Part shown: positions 43,762-52,178 of the stretch, one piece after another
Layout of the letters: each line of letters opens with the position of its first letter
Position numbering within the stretch: the first letter of the stretch is position 1
Source: Streptomyces sulfonofaciens
Lineage (GTDB): Bacteria > Actinomycetota > Actinomycetes > Streptomycetales > Streptomycetaceae
Assembly (NCBI RefSeq): GCF_014656295.1
Contig: NZ_BNCD01000003.1
Span: forward strand, 62,001-126,000
Direction: 5' to 3'
DNA length: 64,000 nt
Position numbers and translations under genes: made by a program
The notes under the pieces: generated by a model
The model's input: only the letters and a program-made list of their open reading frames with translations
What the model was told of the DNA's origin: nothing
The model's database searches: none

Positions 43762-44967
43762 ATGACATGGTCACTGACGCGTGTCCTGCGGGACCGCGAC
43801 GCGGGGTTGTACCTGGCCGGGGTGGTGGTCTCCGGCTTCGGCACGTCGGCGATGTTCCTGGCGGGCGGGGTCTGGGTGAAGGAGCTGACCGGGTCCGACG
43901 GACTCGCGGCCCTGGTCACGTTCGCGGTGTGGGCACCGAGCCTCGCCGGGCCGCTGCTGGGCGTCCTCGCCGACCGCACCCGCCGCAGACCGCTGCTGGT
44001 CGTGCTGAACCTCTGCCTCGCCGCCCTGCTGCTCTCGCTGTTCACCGTCGACTCCGCCGGCCGCCTGTGGATCCTGTTCACGGTGCTGCTGGTGTACGGC
44101 GCGAGCGCGGTGGTGGCGGACGCCGCGGAGTCCGCCCTGGTGGTGGCGGCCGTCGACAAGGAGCTGCTGGGCGACTTCAACGGGCTGCGGATGGCCGCCC
44201 AGGAAGGCATGAAGCTGGTGGCGCCACTGGCCGGTGCGGGACTGCTCGCGGCGTACGGCGGCCCGTCGGTCGCCCTGCTCGACGCGGTCACGTTCGCGGC
44301 CGCCGCCGGGCTCTACCTGCTGCTGCGGGTGCAGGAGGAGCCTCCGCGGCCGCGGACGGCCACCTGGTGGGCGGGGACCGCCGCCGGCGCCCGCCACCTC
44401 TGGAGCCGTCCGGCGCTGCGGGGACTGGTCCTCGCCGGCGGCACGACCATGCTGCTGGCCTCGCTCGGCAGCGCGACCCTCTACGCGGTGATCGACGCCA
44501 TCGGCCGCCCGCCCGAGTTCGCCGGTGTGCTCTACGCCGTGCAGGGCGTCGGGTCCGTGGTGGCGGGGGCGGCGTCGGGGCCGCTGCTGCGGCGGCTCGG
44601 CGGACGGCGCTTCGGTGCGTACGGGATCGCGCTGACCGCGGTGGCGACTGCGGCCCGCGCGCTGCCGTCCGAGGCGGTGACGCTGATCAGCAACGGGGCG
44701 ATCGGGCTCGGGCTGCCGTGTGTGCTGATCGCGGCCTTCACGGCGGTCCAGCGGGAGACGCCCGACGCCCTCCTCGGCCGGGTCTCCGCCACCGCCGGCA
44801 CCCTGGTGTTCGCGCCGAACGCCCTCGGTCTCGGGCTGGGCGCGGCCCTGGTGGAGACGGTCGGCCTCCGGGTGCTGCTGCCCTCCTACGGTGCGCTGGG
44901 CCTGGTCACGGCGGGGGTGCTGCTGTGGCCCGCGCGGCGAGCGCGCGCGGTGCGCGAGCCGGCGTGA
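43762..44967 (+). CDS. MFS transporter
   Basis: The 401-residue membrane protein has about twelve helices and the MFS loop motif GVLADRTRRRPLL between helices 2 and 3. The helix pattern resembles the MFS drug-exporter branch that contains macrolide efflux and enterobactin exporter proteins. The start is the ATG at 43762. It follows the oxidase/adenylation genes by about 1 kb and could export their product, but the DinB-like gene and a strong terminator lie between. Confidence 0.87.
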   Translation: MTWSLTRVLRDRDAGLYLAGVVVSGFGTSAMFLAGGVWVKELTGSDGLAALVTFAVWAPSLAGPLLGVLADRTRRRPLLVVLNLCLAALLLSLFTVDSAGRLWILFTVLLVYGASAVVADAAESALVVAAVDKELLGDFNGLRMAAQEGMKLVAPLAGAGLLAAYGGPSVALLDAVTFAAAAGLYLLLRVQEEPPRPRTATWWAGTAAGARHLWSRPALRGLVLAGGTTMLLASLGSATLYAVIDAIGRPPEFAGVLYAVQGVGSVVAGAASGPLLRRLGGRRFGAYGIALTAVATAARALPSEAVTLISNGAIGLGLPCVLIAAFTAVQRETPDALLGRVSATAGTLVFAPNALGLGLGAALVETVGLRVLLPSYGALGLVTAGVLLWPARRARAVREPA

Positions 44968-45150
44968 ACGCTCCCGCGGCGCCCTGGGGCCGGGGCTCCG
45001 CGGGCCAATGGGGCGGCCCTGCGGGCCCCGCGCACCGGGCACGGGTGCCCGCCCGGCCGGGGAACACCGGTGCTGCCGGTGGCGACCACGGACGATGCGG
45101 CCCGGGCGCCCGCGGCGGGGAGCGCCGGGCCGGGGCCGCCGGGCCCCCGT

Positions 45151-46317
45151 TCAGCCCAGCCCGCGCAGTCCGTCCCCTACCGCCGCCAGATCCGCGTCGG
45201 AGGCGAGACCGGCGTGGTAGAGCCGCAGTTCGGTCGCGCCGAGGTCGGCGGCGCGTGCCGCGTCCTCCGCGAGCGTGCCGGGGCTGCCGCCCATGCCGGA
45301 GACCACGGTGAGGTTCGCGGCCAGCACGCTCCGCTCCGTGCGGTGACCGGCGAAGGGGCGGAGCAGCCCCGGTCCGCCGGTGCACGGCACGACCACGCCG
45401 TCCGCCGCGGCCAGGATCCGCGCCGGTTCGACGCCGACGTTGGCCCCGCAGTGGTAGGGCACCGGGTCCGCGTGCAGCAGCACCTGGAAGCCGTCCGGTG
45501 CCGCGGCCCGCACCGCCGCCACCGCTTCCTCCTGGAGCGATCCCGCGGTCTCGGTGCGGAACGCGCGCGTGGCCTCCGCACGGTCGGTGCCGAGCAGCTT
45601 CTCGACCGTCTGCCAGCCTTCGTCGGGCGCCTCGCCGCGCCACACGGGCCGGAGGGCGGCGCGCACGGCGGCCGCGAGTGCGTCGGGGTCCTGGCCGGCG
45701 TCGGCGTATCCGGAGCGGCAGGCCGGGCAGAAGCACAGCGACATCAGGTACTGGCCCGCGTCGCCGAGCGGCACTCCCGCGATCTTGTCGTGGGCGTGCA
45801 GGTGGGCCAGGCCGTACCAGCCGAGCGACTCCAGTTCGCAGCCGCCCGCGCCCGGCCGCACCGCGGCCTCGGCCGCGAGGTCGACCAGGTATGCGCGGGT
45901 GGCGGACTGGGCGATGCAGGGCGCCCACGGGTAACGGTCGCCGTAGGCGTTCACGACGGAGGTGTCCGGGTGCTCGGCGCCCAGCCGCGAGTTGTGGGCG
46001 AGCACCACCCAGGTGTGCACGTCGAGTCCGGCGGCCGCGAGCGCCGCAGCGGCCTCGCCGTAGGCGTCGCCGGGCGCCCAGTCCCCGGCCGCGTGGGGCC
46101 GCGGCGCCCTGCCCTGCCAGTGGTCGCCTGGCGGGTAGAGCACCGCGGCGTACTCGGCGGTGACGATGCGGTGGCGCGGGTGGCGCGGGGTGAGTGCGCG
46201 GGTCGAGTGGTAGGCGGCGGCCAGGGTCACCTGCTCGACGCCGAGGGCGGCCAGGCGCCCGGCGGCGTCCGGATCGCCGACGACGTCCCAGGGGTAGACG
46301 AACGCGGAGGTCTTCAC
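45151..46317 (-). CDS. Unknown TIM-barrel-like protein in the uronate locus
   Basis: I do not recognise a characterised family for this 388-residue protein. The pattern of strands (TSAFVYPWD, VHTWVVLAHNSRLG, QVLLHADPVPYH, ADGVVVPCTGG) and the segment NAYGDRYPWAPCIAQSATRAYLVDL resemble glycosidase-like TIM barrels of the family 10/YngK type. A CFCPACRSGY segment could bind metal. There is no signal peptide, so it is cytoplasmic. The GTG at 46317 lies six bases after GGAG. It is 34 bases downstream of kdgD on the same strand, so it probably belongs to uronate or oligouronide use. A hydrolase role is only a guess. Confidence 0.7.
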   Translation of the reverse strand: MKTSAFVYPWDVVGDPDAAGRLAALGVEQVTLAAAYHSTRALTPRHPRHRIVTAEYAAVLYPPGDHWQGRAPRPHAAGDWAPGDAYGEAAAALAAAGLDVHTWVVLAHNSRLGAEHPDTSVVNAYGDRYPWAPCIAQSATRAYLVDLAAEAAVRPGAGGCELESLGWYGLAHLHAHDKIAGVPLGDAGQYLMSLCFCPACRSGYADAGQDPDALAAAVRAALRPVWRGEAPDEGWQTVEKLLGTDRAEATRAFRTETAGSLQEEAVAAVRAAAPDGFQVLLHADPVPYHCGANVGVEPARILAAADGVVVPCTGGPGLLRPFAGHRTERSVLAANLTVVSGMGGSPGTLAEDAARAADLGATELRLYHAGLASDADLAAVGDGLRGLG

Positions 46318-46351
46318 CAACGGCTCCAGGTGTGGGTCCGGCGAGGGCGGG

Positions 46352-47281
46352 TCAGCCGTCGGTCAGCAGGGCGTAGCCGCGCTCGATCAGCTCGGAGAGC
46401 TGCCCGACGTGCTCGGCGGTCGGCTCGTGCAGTGGCGGCCGCACCTCCCCCACGTCCAGCCCGCGCAGCCGGACACCGGCCTTGACCAGCGCGACGGCAT
46501 AGCCGCGGCCCTTGGCGCGCAGCTCGACCAGCGGCCGGTAGAAGCCGTCGAGCAGCCGCTCCGCCGTGGTGTCGTCGCCGGTGTTGACGGCCTTGTGGAA
46601 GGCGAGGGCGATCTCGGGCGCGAAGCAGAAGACGGCGGACGAGTAGAGCGTCACCCCGATGCCCCGGTAGGCGAGGCCGGTGAGCTCTGCGGTGGGCAGG
46701 CCGTTGAAGTAGAGGAAGTCGCTGATGCCGGCGGAGCGCACCGCACTGATGGTGCGCTGCATCAGGTCGAGGTCGCCGAGGCCGTCCTTGAGCCCGATGA
46801 TGCCGTCCGTACGGGCCAGCTCCACCACCGTCTCGGGAGTGAGGACGACGTTGTCGCGCTGGTAGACGATGACGTCCAGGGAGGTGGCGGCAGCCAGCTC
46901 GCGGTAGTGCCGCAGCAGTCCCTCCTGGCCCGCGACGACCAGGTACGGCGGCATGGCGAGCAGCCCGTCGGCGCCCGCCTCCTCGGCGAGCCGGGCGTAG
47001 CGCACGGCCAGCGCCGTGCCGTACCCGGCGCCCGCGACGACCGGCACCCGCCCGCCGGCCTCCGCCACCGCGGCGGCGACGCAGTCGCGGAACTCCTCGG
47101 GCGTGAGCGCGTGGAACTCCCCCGTGCCGCAGCAGGCGAACACGGCCGCCGCGCCCGCCTCGATGCCGTGCCGCACGTGCGTACGGTAGGTGTCGAGGTC
47201 GACGGAGCCGTCGGGGCCGTACGCGGTGACGGGGAAGAACAGCAGTCCGTCGAGTCGAGCGGCGAGGGGGACTGACGTCAC
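46352..47281 (-). CDS. kdgD: 5-dehydro-4-deoxyglucarate dehydratase (KdgD type)
   Basis: The 309-residue DapA-superfamily enzyme has the KdgD features LLFFPVTAYGPDGSVD, CCGTGEFHALTPEEF, Tyr140 in VIVYQRDN and the Schiff-base Lys165 in GIIGLKDGLGDLD. KdgD decarboxylates and dehydrates 5-dehydro-4-deoxyglucarate to 2,5-dioxovalerate. The GTG at 47281 is chosen since GGGAGAG lies before it. Uronate dehydrogenase is divergent from it and a 2,5-dioxovalerate dehydrogenase is encoded at 25.6 kb, completing most of an oxidative uronate route. Glucarate dehydratase is missing from the window. Confidence 0.86.
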   Translation of the reverse strand: MTSVPLAARLDGLLFFPVTAYGPDGSVDLDTYRTHVRHGIEAGAAAVFACCGTGEFHALTPEEFRDCVAAAVAEAGGRVPVVAGAGYGTALAVRYARLAEEAGADGLLAMPPYLVVAGQEGLLRHYRELAAATSLDVIVYQRDNVVLTPETVVELARTDGIIGLKDGLGDLDLMQRTISAVRSAGISDFLYFNGLPTAELTGLAYRGIGVTLYSSAVFCFAPEIALAFHKAVNTGDDTTAERLLDGFYRPLVELRAKGRGYAVALVKAGVRLRGLDVGEVRPPLHEPTAEHVGQLSELIERGYALLTDG

Positions 47282-47325
47282 GGGCTCTCCCTGAGCAGGC
47301 ACGCAGGCAAGCGTGCACGTTTCTG

Positions 47326-47337
47326 ATTCACGTCCAT
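47326..47337 (+). promoter_or_regulatory. Shared operator-like motif, kdgD side
   Basis: ATTCACGTCCAT lies 45 bases upstream of the kdgD start. An 11-of-12 match in the opposite orientation lies before the uronate dehydrogenase gene (47467-47478). The pairing suggests one regulator acting on both divergent promoters. Confidence 0.5.
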
Positions 47338-47432
47338 ATTTCTGAACGATTCTACGCTATGGCGCCTCCCTGGGGCCGGTCAAGTGCAGAAATCGATGAC
47401 AGACAGGCGGATTCACGCACTCCGCAGCACAC

Positions 47433-47462
47433 TTGACGGAGTCCTGAGACGATCTCTAGGTT
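47433..47462 (+). promoter_or_regulatory. Promoter of the uronate dehydrogenase gene
   Basis: TTGACG (47433-47438) and TAGGTT (47457-47462) are separated by 18 bases and fit the principal sigma factor pattern of Streptomyces. Transcription would start near 47469, leaving a leader of about 50 bases. The second shared motif would overlap the start site. Confidence 0.6.
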
Positions 47463-47466
47463 GTCC

Positions 47467-47478
47467 ATGGATGTGAAT
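47467..47478 (-). promoter_or_regulatory. Shared operator-like motif, uronate dehydrogenase side
   Basis: Read on the reverse strand this is ATTCACATCCAT, which differs by one base from the motif at 47326-47337. It overlaps the predicted transcription start, a position suited to repression. Confidence 0.5.
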
Positions 47479-47521
47479 GATGTGCATGAATACGTTTGTG
47501 GCGCGCCCTGAGGAGACCCGT

Positions 47522-48346
47522 ATGCCCGCTCCCCGCACCGTTCTGCTCACCGGCGCCGCAGGCGGCCTCGGCACCCACATGCGCAGGCTGCTGCCCGAAC
47601 ACGGCTACACGCTGCGGCTGTTCGACGTGGTCCCGATCGAGGACGAGCCGGACGCCGTCACCGCCGACCTCGCGGACCGGGACGCGCTGCGGGAGGCGGT
47701 GCGCGGGGTCGACGCGATCGTCCACCTCGCCGGCATCTCCCTGGAGTCCACCTTCGAGAAGATCCTCAAGGCGAACATCGAGGGCACCTACAACCTCTAC
47801 GAGGCCGCGCGCGAGGCGGGCGTGCCGCGCGTCCTCTTCGCCTCCTCCAACCACGCCATCGGCTACACCCCCTTCCCCCAGGGCACACCGCCGCTGCCCG
47901 CCGGGGCACTGGTCCCCGTGGCCACGCCCCGCCGCCCGGACACCTTCTACGGCCTGTCGAAGAGCTTCGGCGAGGACCTGGCACAGCTCTACTGGGACAA
48001 GCACGGCCTGGAGACCGTCTCGGTAAGGATCGGCTCCTGCTTCGAGCGGCCCAGCAACGTGCGGATGCTGTCGATCTGGATGAGCCCGGCCGACTGCGCC
48101 CGGCTGTTCGACGCCGCGCTCACCGCCGAGGGCGTCGGCCACACGGTCGTGTACGGATCCTCCGCCAACACCCGCCTGTGGTGGGACCTCTCCCCGGCGC
48201 GGGCGCTGGGGTACGAGCCGCAGGACGACTCCGAGAGGTTCGCGGCGGAGCTGCTGGCCGAACACGGCGAACTCGACCCGTCCGAGCCGGGCCAGGCGTA
48301 CATCGGCGGCGGCTTCGTCACCAACCCGCCGATCTGGCCCCGCTAG
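47522..48346 (+). CDS. udh: NAD-dependent uronate dehydrogenase
   Basis: The 274-residue extended SDR enzyme carries the nucleotide loop TGAAGGLG (10-17), VHLAGIS, the conserved SSNHAIGY (Ser108-Ser109-Asn110) and catalytic Tyr143/Lys147 in YGLSKSFGE. SCFERPSNVRMLSIWMSP is characteristic of uronate dehydrogenases. It oxidises D-galacturonate or D-glucuronate to the aldaro-lactone. I chose the ATG at 47522, which follows GAGGAGA; an upstream in-frame ATG at 47477 is less likely. It is divergent from kdgD. Confidence 0.9.
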   Translation: MPAPRTVLLTGAAGGLGTHMRRLLPEHGYTLRLFDVVPIEDEPDAVTADLADRDALREAVRGVDAIVHLAGISLESTFEKILKANIEGTYNLYEAAREAGVPRVLFASSNHAIGYTPFPQGTPPLPAGALVPVATPRRPDTFYGLSKSFGEDLAQLYWDKHGLETVSVRIGSCFERPSNVRMLSIWMSPADCARLFDAALTAEGVGHTVVYGSSANTRLWWDLSPARALGYEPQDDSERFAAELLAEHGELDPSEPGQAYIGGGFVTNPPIWPR

Positions 48347-48920
48347 TCACTTCGCCGGCCCCCTTCGGGGCCACGGGCCTACCCGGCCGGCGCGGCCGGC
48401 GCGGCACGACCCGGCAGGGCCCGCGCCGGGCCCGGCCTCCGATCCGGCCCGGTCGCACCGGATCCCGTGCCGGTGCGACCGGGCTGACCGCGCCCGGCGC
48501 GCAACAGCACCCGGCGTCCGGCGTACAGCACCCGACATCCCCGCACTCCGGCGCCTACGGCACCCGCCACCCCCGCACGGGCAGCACCCGGCGGACGGCG
48601 CGTACGGCACCCGCCATCTCGCGCGTACAGCACCCGGTGCCCTGCGCGTACAGCACCGGATGCCCGGCGCGGGCCGCTCCGATGCCCGCGCCGGGCAGAG
48701 CACGCGGGCGCGAAACGGGCGCCCGGGCGCCCAAGAACGGGCGCGGCCCCGCCCGTTTCCCGCCTGCCGTGCCAGGTCGTCCCGGCCCTCGCCCGTCGCG
48801 AACGGGCAGACACGGGCAGACACGGACCGGCAATGAGCCTGGTCAACGCCACCACCCCGCTGTAGAACATCCCCCAAGGCCCGAACGGGCAGGATGCGCG
48901 GCGAGAAGAGGTGACACCCG
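48347..48920. repeat. Intergenic minisatellite of about seven degenerate 22-24 bp units
   Basis: Between the uronate dehydrogenase and DeoR genes no credible coding frame exists. From about 48498 to 48665 the core GCGTACAGCACCCGG recurs about seven times with a 22-24 bp period, with variation such as ACGGCACCCG. The remaining part is GC-rich. The units are not separated by unique spacers, so this is not CRISPR. The promoter of the deoR gene should lie near 48840-48900. Confidence 0.65.
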
Positions 48921-49682
48921 ATGACCGCGGAGGAACGCCAGCGGCAGATCGTCCACGCCGCCCGCCGCGCGGGTTCGGTCGACGTGGCCGCGCTCGCGGC
49001 CGAGCTGGGTGTCGCCAAGGAGACCGTCCGCCGCGACCTGCGGGCCCTGGAGGACCACGGCCTGATCCGCCGCACCCACGGCGGCGCCTACCCCGTGGAG
49101 AGCGCCGGCTTCGAGACCACGCTGGCCTTCCGCACCACCATGCACGTCCCCGAGAAGCGCCGGATCGCCGCCGCGGCCGCGGAGCTGCTGGGCGACGCGG
49201 AGACCGTCTTCGTCGACGAGGGCTTCACCCCCCAGCTCATCGCACAGGCCCTGCCCAGGGACCGGCCGCTGACGGTGGTCACCGCATCACTGGCCACCGC
49301 GGGCGTGCTCGCCGAGGCCGAGAACACCACCGTGCTGCTGCTCGGCGGCCGGGTACGGCACGGCACCCTCGCCACCGTCGACCACTGGACGACGAAGATG
49401 CTGGCCGGCTTCGTCATCGACCTGGCGTACATCGGGGCCAACGGCATCTCCCGCGAGCACGGCCTGACCACGCCCGACCCCGCCGTCAGCGAGGTGAAGG
49501 CGCAGGCGATGCGGGCCGCGCGGCGCACCGTGTTCGCCGGGGTGCACACCAAGTTCGGCGCGGTGAGCTTCTGCAGGTTCGCCCGGATCGGCGACCTGGA
49601 GTCCATCGTCACGAGCAGCCAGCTACCGGCACCCGAGGCGCACCGCTACTCGCTCCAGGGGCCCCAGGTCATCAGGGTCTGA
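48921..49682 (+). CDS. DeoR/GlpR family transcriptional regulator
   Basis: The 253-residue protein has the DeoR helix-turn-helix (RQRQIVHAARRAGSVDVAAL, then LGVAKETVRRDLRALEDHG) followed by IRRTHGGAYPVE. The sugar-phosphate-sensing isomerase-like domain contains DEGFTPQLIAQAL, LLGGRVRHGTL and GANGISREHGLTTPD. It lies 184 bases before the polyol-type ABC operon on the same strand and is its probable regulator, responding to a phosphorylated sugar or polyol. Confidence 0.92.
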   Translation: MTAEERQRQIVHAARRAGSVDVAALAAELGVAKETVRRDLRALEDHGLIRRTHGGAYPVESAGFETTLAFRTTMHVPEKRRIAAAAAELLGDAETVFVDEGFTPQLIAQALPRDRPLTVVTASLATAGVLAEAENTTVLLLGGRVRHGTLATVDHWTTKMLAGFVIDLAYIGANGISREHGLTTPDPAVSEVKAQAMRAARRTVFAGVHTKFGAVSFCRFARIGDLESIVTSSQLPAPEAHRYSLQGPQVIRV

Positions 49683-49866
49683 GGGCCCGCCCCCCTCCGC
49701 CGTACATCCCGCGCCCCCGCACTCCCACACCCGAGGCATTCCCCCCACCCATCCCCTCCCGCACCACCAGCCCCACGAGCCACTGCCACACACATATCGA
49801 ACACCCTTTTCATCCCTATTTGATCCCTGTCTCATCCGTATTTTTTTCACCCTCACAGGAGCACTC
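49683..49866 (+). promoter_or_regulatory. C-rich leader of the polyol transport operon
   Basis: This gap is strongly cytosine-rich on the plus strand up to about 49770 and then carries an AT-richer part with a run of seven T near 49841. A clear ribosome site (CAGGAG) precedes the ATG at 49867. The promoter and DeoR operator probably lie in the AT-richer part but no palindrome stands out. Confidence 0.4.
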
Positions 49867-51237
49867 ATGCGAACCCAGAGCCGACGGAGGCCGCGCGCAG
49901 CGCTTGTCGCGGTCGCCGCAGGGGCGCTGCTCACCCCACTGCTCTCCGGCTGCTGGGCCGGGGCCGGCGGGGCGGGTTCCGGCGGCGACTCCATCAACGT
50001 CCTGATGGTCAACAACCCGCAGATGGTGGAGTTGCAGAAGCTCACCGCCTCGCACTTCACCAAGCAGACCGGCATCAAGGTGAACTTCACCGTCCTCCCG
50101 GAGAACGACGTCCGCGACAAGATCAGCCAGGACTTCGCCAACCAGGCCGGGCAGTACGACGTCGCCACCCTGAGCAACTACGAGATACCCATCTACGCCA
50201 GGAACGGCTGGCTGCACGAGATGAACTCCTACGTCGCGAAGGACCCCGGCTTCGACCAGCAGGACATCCTGCCGCCGATGCGCCAGTCCCTCACCGCGGA
50301 CGACGGCAGGACCTACGGGCAGCCGTTCTACGGGGAGTCGTCCTTCCTGATGTACCGCAAGGACGTGTTCGCCGCGAAGCACCTCACCATGCCCGCCCAC
50401 CCCACCTGGCAGCAGGTGGCCGACCTGGCGGCGAAGGTGGACGGCGCCCGGCCCGGGATGCGGGGCATCTGCCTGCGCGGGCTGCCCGGCTGGGGTGAGA
50501 TGGCGGCGCCGCTGACCACCGTGGTGAACACCTTCGGCGGCACCTGGTTCGACAAGGACTGGAAGGCCCGTCTGACCGACAAGCCGTTCAAGGACGCCGT
50601 CCGGTTCTACGTCGGCCTGGTCAGGAAGCACGGTGAGTCCGGAGCCGCGCAGTCCGGGTTCGCCGAGTGCCTCAACACCATGACGCAGGGCAAGAGCGCC
50701 ATGTGGTACGACGCCACGTCCGCCGCCGGCTCCCTGGAGGCGGCCAAGTCGCCCGTCAAGGGCAAGATCGGCTACGTGGCGGCGCCCACCGTGCGTACCA
50801 AGTCCTCCGGCTGGCTCTACACCTGGGCCTGGGGCATGCAGAAGGCATCCCGCAACCCCGACAAGGCATGGAAGTTCGTCTCCTGGGCCTCGGGCAAGGA
50901 CTACGAGAAGCTGGTGGGCGAGGAGTTCGGCTGGGCCGACGTACCGGCCGGCAAGCGCGCGTCGACGTACGCCATCCCGCAGTACCGCAAGGAGGCCGCG
51001 GCCTTCGAGGACGTCACCCGGGCCGCGATCGAGAGCGCCCGCCCGCGCGATCCCGGCGTGCAGCCCCGGCCCGCGCCCGGCATCCAGTTCGTCGACATCC
51101 CCGAGTTCACCGACCTCGGCACGAAGGTCTCCCAGGAGCTCAGCGCCGCCGTGGCGGGCCGGCAGTCCGTGGCGGCGGCCCTGCAGAAGTCCCAGCAGCT
51201 CGCCGAGCCGATCTCGAAGGAGTACGAGGGACGATGA
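49867..51237 (+). CDS. ABC transporter polyol/sugar-binding lipoprotein
   Basis: The 456-residue binding protein has a lipoprotein signal with lipobox LLSGC (Cys29). Motifs of the mannitol/sorbitol-binding SmoE-like branch include INVLMVNNPQMVELQKLT, TVLPENDVRDKISQDFANQ and YDVATLSNYEIPIYARNGWL. It delivers its ligand to the two permeases that follow. The stop overlaps the first permease start by four bases. The downstream zinc dehydrogenase supports a polyol ligand. Confidence 0.9.
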   Translation: MRTQSRRRPRAALVAVAAGALLTPLLSGCWAGAGGAGSGGDSINVLMVNNPQMVELQKLTASHFTKQTGIKVNFTVLPENDVRDKISQDFANQAGQYDVATLSNYEIPIYARNGWLHEMNSYVAKDPGFDQQDILPPMRQSLTADDGRTYGQPFYGESSFLMYRKDVFAAKHLTMPAHPTWQQVADLAAKVDGARPGMRGICLRGLPGWGEMAAPLTTVVNTFGGTWFDKDWKARLTDKPFKDAVRFYVGLVRKHGESGAAQSGFAECLNTMTQGKSAMWYDATSAAGSLEAAKSPVKGKIGYVAAPTVRTKSSGWLYTWAWGMQKASRNPDKAWKFVSWASGKDYEKLVGEEFGWADVPAGKRASTYAIPQYRKEAAAFEDVTRAAIESARPRDPGVQPRPAPGIQFVDIPEFTDLGTKVSQELSAAVAGRQSVAAALQKSQQLAEPISKEYEGR

Positions 51238-52178
51238 CCGCCACCACGACCGCACCGCTCACCACGGCCGCGCCCCGCACCGCGCAGGGCGCCCGGCGGC
51301 TGCACGCCTGGGTCACCCGGGCGCCCCTGCTGCCCGCCCTGGTCTTCATGATCATCGTGACCCAGTTGCCGTTCGTGGCCACGCTGGTGATCTCGTTCTT
51401 CGACTGGAACGCGCTCTACCCCAGGGCCCGCCACTTCACCGGCCTCGCCAACTACTCGGACGTCCTCACCCAGGCCGACCTGCGCAAGTCCGTCCTGACC
51501 ACGATCGTGCTGACGGTCGCCGTGGTGCTGGTGAGCCTGGTGATCGGCCTGGGCCTCGCCCTGCTGCTCGACCGCAGGTTCCGCGGCCGGGGGATCGTGC
51601 GGACCCTGCTGATCGCGCCGTTCCTCGTGGTGCCGGTGGCCGCCGCGCTGCTGTGGAAGCACGTGCTGTACAACCCGGAGTACGGCCTCTTCAACGGCCT
51701 GCTGCACTGGATCGGCGGCAACGGCGCACCGCAGCCCGACTGGGTCTCGAACACCCCGCTGCTCGCCGTCGAGGCCTCGCTGGTCTGGCAGTGGACGCCG
51801 TTCATGATGCTGATCCTGCTGGCCGGACTGCAGAGCCGGGACCCGGAGCTCCTGGAGGCGGCCCGCATGGACGGGGCGGGAAGCTGGCAGATATTCCGCC
51901 ATATGACGCTGCCGCACCTGCGCCGCTACCTGGAGCTCGGCGTGCTGCTGGGGTCGATCTACATCGTGCAGAACTTCGACGCGGTGTTCACCATCACCTC
52001 CGGCGGCCTGGGCACCGCCAACCTTCCGTACACCGTCTACCAGACCTTCTACCAGGCCCATGAGAACGGCCTCGCCTCCGCGGCGGGTGTGCTCGTCGTC
52101 ATCGGCTCGATCATCATCGCGACCCTGGCCCTGCGGGTCGTCTCGTCCCTGTTCCGCGAGGAGGTGTCCCGCGCATGA
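51234..52178 (+). CDS. Polyol/sugar ABC permease, MalF type
   Basis: The 314-residue permease has six helices starting at LLPALVFMIIVTQLPFVATL and the EAA loop ELLEAARMDGAGSWQIFRHMT. Its ATG overlaps the binding-protein stop and its own stop overlaps the next permease start, so the four genes form one coupled operon. No ATPase gene is present. Confidence 0.93.
   Translation: MTATTTAPLTTAAPRTAQGARRLHAWVTRAPLLPALVFMIIVTQLPFVATLVISFFDWNALYPRARHFTGLANYSDVLTQADLRKSVLTTIVLTVAVVLVSLVIGLGLALLLDRRFRGRGIVRTLLIAPFLVVPVAAALLWKHVLYNPEYGLFNGLLHWIGGNGAPQPDWVSNTPLLAVEASLVWQWTPFMMLILLAGLQSRDPELLEAARMDGAGSWQIFRHMTLPHLRRYLELGVLLGSIYIVQNFDAVFTITSGGLGTANLPYTVYQTFYQAHENGLASAAGVLVVIGSIIIATLALRVVSSLFREEVSRA

Noticed and set aside
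45036..45051. Terminator after the MFS gene
   Set aside because: A 6-bp stem with a 4-base loop exists (CGGGCA/TGCCCG) but is too short to call in DNA of this composition.
46352..47281. Assignment as dihydrodipicolinate synthase (lysine pathway)
   Set aside because: The FFPVTAY start, CGTGEFHALTPEE segment and the uronate dehydrogenase neighbour fit KdgD better.
48498..48665. CRISPR-like or coding repeat array
   Set aside because: Units vary in sequence and have no unique spacers; the reverse frame with recurring VLYAR is a by-product of the repeat.
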